Shown: positions 53,787-59,400 of the stretch, one piece after another
Position numbering within the stretch: the first letter of the stretch is position 1
Layout: each line of letters starts with the position of its first letter
IMG/VR virus record: IMGVR_UViG_3300032046_000028
Location: 1 to 59,400 of that record
Direction: 5' to 3' (one strand)
DNA: 59,400 nucleotides
From: a virus
The notes under the pieces: model-generated
The model's input: the letters and a program-made list of their open reading frames with translations, nothing else
Told to the model about the DNA's origin: nothing
Databases searched by the model: none
Program-made: the position numbers and the translations under genes

Positions 53787-54056
53787 TTGAACTGGCTTAA
53801 AAATTACAGAGAAAACAAACGACTGGAAACTATCATGCGGCGGTACGGTGGCCAAAACAACATGGCAATGCAATGCAGCGCATGTGATTTCTGGCGTTGT
53901 CCCCGAACCGTTAAGGCAGATGGAACAGTCAAGTATGGTAACTGGGGATGCGAAGTACCCTCTTTAAAAACTAAAGATTTCAGGGGCAACACTTGTCTGA
54001 AATGGACTCCGAGAAATAAAACTAACCCGCTGCGTCTGGTTGTGAGTGGCCGTTGA
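53787..54056 (+). CDS. zinc-binding basic protein (89 aa)
   Basis: TTG start; AGTATAAAAAAGG at about 53765 is a possible TATA box, making it nearly leaderless. QCSACDFWRCPRTVKADGTV, then GNWGCEVPSLKTKDFRGNTC has CxxC...C...C...C. Basic N- and C-termini. Function unknown. Confidence 0.5.
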   Translation: MNWLKNYRENKRLETIMRRYGGQNNMAMQCSACDFWRCPRTVKADGTVKYGNWGCEVPSLKTKDFRGNTCLKWTPRNKTNPLRLVVSGR

Positions 54057-54337
54057 ACTGCAACCCATTATGCAGGTACATCAATGGCAACATGAAAAGG
54101 TTTCATCTGACCTGTCTAACTTGTCCAATAAGAAAAAGCCACTATGGAAACAGTGATTACGTACGAAAAAAGCGTTTGTACGTGATGTGTGAGAGTTCCC
54201 GCAAAGAGGGCATGCCTATCCCCAAGAAATATATTGCATATTTTGTTGTTATCAACGTTAAATCGCGGATGCCTGAATTCAGACACGCAATCGTGAAGAA
54301 CCTGTTGAGTATAGTAGAATTTTTTGCACAGTTATAA
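54053..54337 (+). CDS. cysteine-containing basic protein (94 aa)
   Basis: TTG overlapping the previous TGA (TTGA). MNCNPLCRYINGNMKRFHLT, CLTCPIRKSHYG and VMCESSRK give a likely zinc site, followed by a basic alpha/beta part. Coupled to the 53787 gene; perhaps they act together. Confidence 0.5.
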   Translation: MNCNPLCRYINGNMKRFHLTCLTCPIRKSHYGNSDYVRKKRLYVMCESSRKEGMPIPKKYIAYFVVINVKSRMPEFRHAIVKNLLSIVEFFAQL

Positions 54338-54352
54338 AGAGGTGAATCAAAC

Positions 54353-54556
54353 ATGATTGAAGAAAATGATGTATATGTTCCGTCGTTAGAACTGTTAGAA
54401 CAGAAAACAGAAGTACCCGTTCAAAAACCAGTTAAAAACGATTTAGTGAAAGAAATCTTGGCTCGTGCCCCTTCATTGGTAGAAGTGCAAAAGAACGCTT
54501 GGCTCTACACTGAATGGCTCGCCGAATTAGTTCGTGCAGTAGAGGCGGTTGAATGA
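54353..54556 (+). CDS. hypothetical late protein (67 aa)
   Basis: GAGGTGAATCAAAC before ATG. Acidic, with a Pro/Val linker and a C-terminal helix (NAWLYTEWLAELVRAVEAVE). Overlaps the connector gene by ATGA. No family recognised. Confidence 0.5.
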   Translation: MIEENDVYVPSLELLEQKTEVPVQKPVKNDLVKEILARAPSLVEVQKNAWLYTEWLAELVRAVEAVE

Positions 54557-54945
54557 CAACTATTACAGCTCAAGGAATCTTAGACGAAAACAACTATACA
54601 ATCGCAGAAATCAGCCTAGTGAAGACGGCGTTACTTATTGACAATGCGATTAACTATGTGAACCTGCGTTGCGGTCTATCAATGGCAACTACGGTAGGTG
54701 GATCAGTAACTTTGACGGGTAATCAGTCTGTCGTTGTGAAACTATTAGCAACGCTTATGGTGCGGGCCTACGTGGATCGCGGACCAAACACTGCCGTTGG
54801 CGGCTTAAGTGTAACCAGCATCATAAACGATCCGCAGTACGCTTTGTATAATGCAATGATTGAAGCTGGAATTTTGAGTCTGATAGGAACCAGCACTACT
54901 GGTGCGACTACAACGCAACGAGCTTTTTTGGTAACGCAGGTGTAG
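54553..54945 (+). CDS. head-tail connector (gp6-like) protein (130 aa)
   Basis: TIAEISLVKTALLIDNAINY, VKLLATLMVRAYVDRGPNTA and a C-terminal segment of helix and strand show the helix bundle of HK97 gp6/SPP1 gp15-type adaptors ('L-x-A-x-x-I-x-x-Y' then 'A-x-x-x-V-R-A-x-x-D'). It should dock below the portal. Order in the operon (after capsid, before fibres) agrees. Confidence 0.55.
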   Translation: MTTITAQGILDENNYTIAEISLVKTALLIDNAINYVNLRCGLSMATTVGGSVTLTGNQSVVVKLLATLMVRAYVDRGPNTAVGGLSVTSIINDPQYALYNAMIEAGILSLIGTSTTGATTTQRAFLVTQV

Positions 54946-54947
54946 CA

Positions 54948-55175
54948 ATGGATAAAGCATTTTTTGACCATGCAAGATTTGACTATACACGATTCGATGT
55001 GTACCTACCACATTCCACTCTTGATGAGATGACCGCAAAGTTGAAAATGCTTACAAGAGGTCAAGGCGGTCTTGACCCAGCGATCGTGGGCAGTTGTCGA
55101 GCAGGCTACTTCCGTGCAGGCGTCACAATTCCGATTTTTGAAAGTATGGTGAAAAGGTTGGAGAGGTTAGGATGA
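54948..55175 (+). CDS. small connector-module protein (75 aa)
   Basis: FFDHARFDYTRFDVYLPHST with a C-terminal helix PIFESMVKRLERLG. ATGA overlap with the fibre gene. In tailed viruses the slot after the adaptor usually holds a stopper or tail-completion protein, but no signature is visible. Confidence 0.5.
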   Translation: MDKAFFDHARFDYTRFDVYLPHSTLDEMTAKLKMLTRGQGGLDPAIVGSCRAGYFRAGVTIPIFESMVKRLERLG

Positions 55176-56347
55176 GCACATACGGCAAAAACGTGACGCA
55201 TGTAGACGGCGAAATGTTCAACGCTGTAGAATGGAACAAACTCATAGACTACGTGACTTATGATACATATGCGTTAGCAATTGTGGGTACTGCAGGTTGG
55301 GGAGCCGCTGAAAGACTAAGGATGGTGGCTGTCAGCGGAGAAGGCAAATGGTACTACTGGAACGGGTCTTCACTTACTGGCTTTCCGAGTGTGGGCGGTT
55401 CAGGCGCTCCAACAGACGCTTCTTATCTTACGATTAATGTAGAAGCAGGACTTAGTGCGGAAACGCAACATGAAAACTTGACCAATGTTACAGGACATTT
55501 GCATGAACCAAAATATCATAAGGCAAGCCACCAAGACGGCGGCGCAGACGAAATAAGCGTAACGGGCCTCAGCGGAGTATTAGCAGATGACCAAGACGCG
55601 GACCACATCAAAGGCGTAACCGTAGATGACACAGATAAAGCAAACGGGAAAACTCTAGTTTTCAATTCTGGAACTGGCAACCTAGAATATGAAGCGTTTG
55701 GCGCGGGCACGGGCGACATGACAAAAGCCGTGTATGACACAGATGCCGATAACGTGGTGGAAAGTGCGGATAACGCTGACACCGTGGATACTTATCATGC
55801 AGCCGCTTTTGCTTTGGTAACTCATAAGGACACTCATAAAACAGGCGGCGGAGCAAACGCTTTCTTAATCACTGATTTGTTAGACGGTCTTTCTCGAATT
55901 AACATAGCCAAAAGCGGCGCAGTAATCGGTACGCGAAGAGGCATAGATTTCATTCCTGGAACAGGCGTTACCCTCACAGTCACAGACGTGCCGGGCACTC
56001 CAACCACTGAAAAAGTAACCGTGCAAATAGACACGACTGCCAGCACGGAACCCCACGACATTTTAAGCACGCAACATTCAGACACGACAATCGCAACGGA
56101 AGTTGACGGCAGCATACTGCAGTACGTCACGAACAAGTGGGTTCAAAAGAAAAGCAAACGAGGCATTGCAACCGTAGCAAATGGCGGCACAATCGCGCAT
56201 GGACTCGGACTGACACCGACAACCGTCTTTGTGAATGCAAAGGCATTGCAACCTTACGCTACAGGCTGGAACGTGGACGGAACAAACATTACGGTCTATC
56301 ATAATGCGGCGGGGTCATTGACGGTTTCTTATTGGGCAATAGAGTGA
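55172..56347 (+). CDS. tail fibre protein (391 aa)
   Basis: N-terminal beta region, then a fibre signature EPKYHKASHQDGGADEISVT with GLSGVLADDQDADHI, found in many phage tail fibres. Next come several beta-rich segments (TLVFNSGTGNLEYEAFGAGT) and a final receptor-type knob (FVNAKALQPYATGWNVDGTN). Probably trimeric, attached to the tail tip. Confidence 0.78.
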   Translation: MSTYGKNVTHVDGEMFNAVEWNKLIDYVTYDTYALAIVGTAGWGAAERLRMVAVSGEGKWYYWNGSSLTGFPSVGGSGAPTDASYLTINVEAGLSAETQHENLTNVTGHLHEPKYHKASHQDGGADEISVTGLSGVLADDQDADHIKGVTVDDTDKANGKTLVFNSGTGNLEYEAFGAGTGDMTKAVYDTDADNVVESADNADTVDTYHAAAFALVTHKDTHKTGGGANAFLITDLLDGLSRINIAKSGAVIGTRRGIDFIPGTGVTLTVTDVPGTPTTEKVTVQIDTTASTEPHDILSTQHSDTTIATEVDGSILQYVTNKWVQKKSKRGIATVANGGTIAHGLGLTPTTVFVNAKALQPYATGWNVDGTNITVYHNAAGSLTVSYWAIE

Positions 56348-56352
56348 TTTGA

Positions 56353-57744
56353 ATGACGGAACCAGTAACGAAGTATCCAGGAGACAACATTACAAGCGAA
56401 TGGGCAAACGCTCTACTGACATATCTGGAAAATTTGGAGCCTGGAACCGCAGGCTATACTTACATGATTTACGAGTCAGACGGAGTTTACTATGCTAAGA
56501 ATGGAATAACAAACGAGAACGATTTTGAAGGTCCAGTATTACTAGCGGTTGTTCAAAGTGCTGTAGACGCGATTACGGAAGGCATAATAGTTTTCAGGAA
56601 TCTGTCGGTTCCCGCTGGATTAATAGAGAAAGACGGCGTTATCCTTATTTCCCGAAACGACGGCAACTATATAGAAAGATACACTAATCCTACTGTTGAA
56701 GTTTCGACAAGTAATCCAGACAACAAAAGTATGCACAGTCTAATCGCTTATCCAACAAATGATCCTACAAACGTTGTAGGTACAGCGGCGTGGTGTGTAT
56801 TAACAAGCGAAATCTTCGGCAAGGTAGGAATGTCCAAATTTATTGCGGCTGGCTATTTCGCTGCTGTTTCAGGCGCAAGCAACTGTCACCTTTGGGGTTT
56901 AAATCCTCTCGTGAACATTTCAGCAGATGCAGGAGCAGGTGCTAACGCGATAGGCGTTGAAATTGATGTTAACAACTGGAAAACAGACGGGTTGTGTCAT
57001 GGGTTAACTGTTGAAGGCACGGGAACGCATGATTGTAGTCACGCGATTTGGGTGATGCGGGCTGCGAACAAATGGCAGTATGGCTTGACATTGCAGGACA
57101 TTTTGAATGTGGCCCTTGACATCCAACAAGATTTTGTTTATGCACCGATGAAGTGGACTCCAACAACAGACCTTAATGTTCCTTACATATACGCAACTAA
57201 CGCGGCAGAAACACTTAACACACTTGAAATAAAGAAAGGATCAATAAACATTAATCAGTTAGACGCTTGGACTGATGCTTATCTTCGTCTAACACATAAT
57301 AATGTTGATAAAGTGATTATTTCTGAGGATGGACAAACATTCTATGGTTCTCCTTATTTAATGTGGAACCCAACCGCTGACACGGATGACGTGTTGATTA
57401 ACTGCATGGATGTGGCAAAAACTAAGAATTTGATGGAAATACGGAAAGGTCAAATCAGGATAAATCAACTTGACGCTTTTGCAAACCCGTTTTTACGTTT
57501 TTACCATAATGACATCGAAACATTTCAAGTTGACCAAACAGGAAAAATATACTTCACAACTGACACGGACCTGTTTAGAAATGCGGCGAACGAGTTGAGG
57601 ACAAATGATTCATTTCAGGCAAATGGCTATAAAAGTGCAGACGGAACAACTGGTCTAACCCAAGATGTAACTGTAAGAAATGCTGCAGGAGATGGCACAA
57701 CGACGTTATCTTTCAAAAGCGGTCTTTTAGTTAGTGTTACTTGA
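56353..57744 (+). CDS. second tail fibre/spike protein (463 aa)
   Basis: Begins like the previous fibre (VTKYPGDNITSEWANALLTY versus VTHVDGEMFNAVEWNKLIDY), so both share an attachment domain. The middle (130-250) is a compact domain (AAGYFAAVSGASNCHLWGLN, CHGLTVEGTGTHDCSHAIWV). Towards the end are paired repeats with LEIKKGSININQLDAW and MEIRKGQIRINQLDAF. Fibre or spike by context. Confidence 0.65.
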   Translation: MTEPVTKYPGDNITSEWANALLTYLENLEPGTAGYTYMIYESDGVYYAKNGITNENDFEGPVLLAVVQSAVDAITEGIIVFRNLSVPAGLIEKDGVILISRNDGNYIERYTNPTVEVSTSNPDNKSMHSLIAYPTNDPTNVVGTAAWCVLTSEIFGKVGMSKFIAAGYFAAVSGASNCHLWGLNPLVNISADAGAGANAIGVEIDVNNWKTDGLCHGLTVEGTGTHDCSHAIWVMRAANKWQYGLTLQDILNVALDIQQDFVYAPMKWTPTTDLNVPYIYATNAAETLNTLEIKKGSININQLDAWTDAYLRLTHNNVDKVIISEDGQTFYGSPYLMWNPTADTDDVLINCMDVAKTKNLMEIRKGQIRINQLDAFANPFLRFYHNDIETFQVDQTGKIYFTTDTDLFRNAANELRTNDSFQANGYKSADGTTGLTQDVTVRNAAGDGTTTLSFKSGLLVSVT

Positions 57745-57753
57745 GGTTCATAA

Positions 57754-58563
57754 ATGCCTATAACTTGCGATGTGACTCGACGGCGACTAACGCTTGGTAC
57801 ACGCGACACGATCACGGGTTGGAGAGCGAAAACTTGGGAAGACAGAACGATTAGCGGTATACTTGTTCCAGGTTCAAGTCTGCCCATTTCAACATTAGCA
57901 GGTACATATGTTCGTTCAGATGCCCTTTTCAGTACAATGGATGGATTATTGGAAGGCGAAGAAATAGAAACTGCAACTGGTCAATTCTATGAAGTAAAAA
58001 CAATGAAAGAACGGTATATGGGCAATAGTTTTGCCTATCGAGATTGTGAGTTAACATTATTATCTATGCACGCAGACGTTGACTATAGCACTTACACGGG
58101 CACGTTCTTAGTGGATGATGCAAGGCATAGGCAGAAAGCGTTCTTGGACTTTTATTGGACTGCGGCAAATTGCGAAGACGACACAGGTACAGCATTAGGA
58201 ACCATAGTCATGTATGCCAATCCTGATTATCCGTTAAGTCTAGAATTGAAAGAGCCAAGTGCCCTTGATGTAATCATTACGGTTGATAAAGCTACATCTA
58301 AACCGTTGCGCGGCCACGACTTTATTCCATATGGTTACGAAGAAACCGTGCCAGTTGACATTTGGAGCATGAACAAAACAGGCGTAACCGCTGTGAAAGC
58401 TGTTCAACAATGCGAAACGGAACTGCGTAGCATTCTAGAAACTTATTATGCACAGGGCAGTTTGCGTGGGTTTGACAAGACAAGCGACGGCACGAAAGTT
58501 TTGGGTTCTGCCACGCTTTACAATGCACATTATAGTCTGGTTTATTCGAGGGATACGACTTGA
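57754..58563 (+). CDS. head closure/tail terminator-like protein (269 aa)
   Basis: Begins MPITCDVTRRRLTLGTRDTI, with a beta-barrel region to about 95 (LEGEEIETATGQFYEVKTMK), like head-closure (stopper) proteins. The second half ends TGVTAVKAVQQCETELRSIL and a strand-rich tail, as in tail-terminator proteins. A fusion of the two functions would suit a very short tail. Assigned by layout only. Confidence 0.5.
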   Translation: MPITCDVTRRRLTLGTRDTITGWRAKTWEDRTISGILVPGSSLPISTLAGTYVRSDALFSTMDGLLEGEEIETATGQFYEVKTMKERYMGNSFAYRDCELTLLSMHADVDYSTYTGTFLVDDARHRQKAFLDFYWTAANCEDDTGTALGTIVMYANPDYPLSLELKEPSALDVIITVDKATSKPLRGHDFIPYGYEETVPVDIWSMNKTGVTAVKAVQQCETELRSILETYYAQGSLRGFDKTSDGTKVLGSATLYNAHYSLVYSRDTT

Positions 58564-59400
58564 CCGCACCCACAATCACTTTTGGACATGGATTGTTGAC
58601 AGATTGCAATGAAGCCGCTGCCAGTTGGGGAGAAGGATACTATTATGCTTCAACCCTTACAGCACCAACTATCACTTCGCTGTATGATGACATTTTAGAC
58701 TTGACAGGTACAGGCACAGCGGCGAATCAGCAAGCCAATTTTATACGACTGTTCATTTGCGAAAGCCTTACCCACACAAAATACATGGTTCGCTGGAAAA
58801 CAAGCGATGCAGCGGCGGGATTGGGTGCAAGGGTAAAGTTGCGGTTTGGCGCGGGAGAATACCAAACAATCGTTGGTTCTGCTACGCCAGAGTTCAGTAC
58901 GGTATGGCATGTATCCACAGGTACGGTGACTGCGCCAGTCGCTACAACTGCGATTTCAGCCGTGATTCTTGAAGCCGTAAGCGACAGCAACTGTGGTGCG
59001 GGTCATCATGTCTACTACGATTTTATATTGTTGCATAAGGGCACGTTCCCGTTTCCAAGCGTCAGCGGCAAAATCCATTTTGAAAGCGACAACATATATG
59101 CCGACTTACCTATTCCTAGCCGCATAGGCAACCAGACGCAGTATATGGGCATGAACAGTCCCGACATAATGCTTGACGGAAAAATCGACGTAAACACGGC
59201 ATATTGCAGTGACAGACAATACACTACTAAAACTCTATGTGAAGCCGCAGGAAAAACGTGGTTTACTTGGGGCACGCCCTACGGCGAATACCTTATGCTA
59301 TTAATGCAACAGGCCAGTGCAGACCCGTTTCAATGGTTCACGTCAGACATGGTAAACTGCAAAGTTACACCTAGACGATTAATCCTAGACCAAGACGGAA
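58560..59400 (+). CDS. virion protein of the connector/tail region, N-terminal part (gene crosses the join)
   Basis: TTG at 58560, 7 bases after GAGGG and overlapping the previous TGA. The frame is open to 59273 and on through the join to 222 (59274-59400 repeats 1-127). Total 311 residues: an N-terminal beta-sandwich of about 150 residues (FIRLFICESLTHTKYMVRWK, then YYDFILLHKGTFPFP) and a C-terminal domain with a Cys pair (YCSDRQYTTKTLCEAAG). Perhaps a tail tube or carbohydrate-binding virion protein. Confidence 0.75.
   Translation, partial: MTAPTITFGHGLLTDCNEAAASWGEGYYYASTLTAPTITSLYDDILDLTGTGTAANQQANFIRLFICESLTHTKYMVRWKTSDAAAGLGARVKLRFGAGEYQTIVGSATPEFSTVWHVSTGTVTAPVATTAISAVILEAVSDSNCGAGHHVYYDFILLHKGTFPFPSVSGKIHFESDNIYADLPIPSRIGNQTQYMGMNSPDIMLDGKIDVNTAYCSDRQYTTKTLCEAAGKTWFTWGTPYGEYLMLLMQQASADPFQWFTSDMVNCKVTPRRLILDQDG
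59274..59400. repeat. second copy of the 127-bp terminal repeat
   Basis: Identical to 1-127 base by base; remove one copy to obtain the 59,273-bp circle. Confidence 0.95.

Noticed and set aside
1-59400. Search for DNA polymerase, primase, rRNA and CRISPR arrays
   Set aside because: None was found on either strand; only the XPB-like helicase, integrase, methyltransferases and nucleases act on nucleic acid.

Overview
This window is one complete circular genome of an archaeal tailed virus. Bases 1-127 recur exactly as 59274-59400, so the unique circle is 59,273 bp and one gene runs through the join. The class is clear from a large terminase, a portal, a prohead protease fused to a scaffold, two HK97-type major capsid proteins and a tail hub (realm Duplodnaviria, class Caudoviricetes). 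An archaeal host is indicated by TATA-box promoters (TTTATATA/CTTATAT types), GGAGGTGA ribosome-binding sites, ribbon-helix-helix and AbrB-type regulators, dozens of small zinc-ribbon proteins, and a secreted giant glycoprotein with an archaeal-style dockerin. Bathyarchaeia or a methanogen-like lineage is my guess for the host. It rests on general resemblance, since the window holds no tRNA, CRISPR spacer or host gene that would prove it.

Layout. (1) The late structural genes lie on the plus strand from about 33975, through the join, to 2997: small and large terminase, portal, head proteins, a surface-glycan/adhesin island (41392-48199), protease-scaffold, MCP1, decoration protein, MCP2, connectors, tail fibres and tail hub. 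(2) A tightly packed minus-strand early block (3115-18531) has about 45 genes, mostly under 100 codons and chained by ATGA stop/start overlaps. It carries an XPB-like helicase, a radical SAM enzyme, a ParB-like protein, a ParB-MT-A70 methyltransferase fusion, HNH nucleases, a broken cytosine methyltransferase and many zinc-finger microproteins. Many of these genes are shorter than 60 codons and are listed here from direct reading of the strand. (3) A control and integration region (18394-20247) has divergent RHH genes with an inverted-repeat operator and a tyrosine recombinase. (4) A short plus block of small zinc proteins (20248-21280) faces a minus cassette of three secreted proteins (21484-24056). 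(5) A plus cassette (24143-29081) combines a P-loop GTPase, a GAP1-N-like protein and several membrane proteins. I consider it the best candidate for an undescribed system. (6) A second minus early-type block (29095-32559) contains an apparently untranslated structured segment. (7) A G-depleted, repeat-rich non-coding region (32640-33637) around a nonsense-mutated LAGLIDADG gene is a possible origin or control region. (8) A small regulatory cassette (39384-41271) has an AbrB protein, a winged-helix protein and a NYN nuclease, marked by a ~26-bp repeated motif.

How it may work together (inference): the integrase and RHH regulators suggest a temperate or persistent life style. The minus block takes over and modifies host processes. 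The plus late block builds a particle with two capsid proteins and probably a very short tail. Secreted, N-glycosylatable, dockerin-bearing and beta-helical proteins, with a FkbM-like methyltransferase, point to heavy investment in the cell or virion surface. No DNA polymerase is encoded, so replication must rely on the host.
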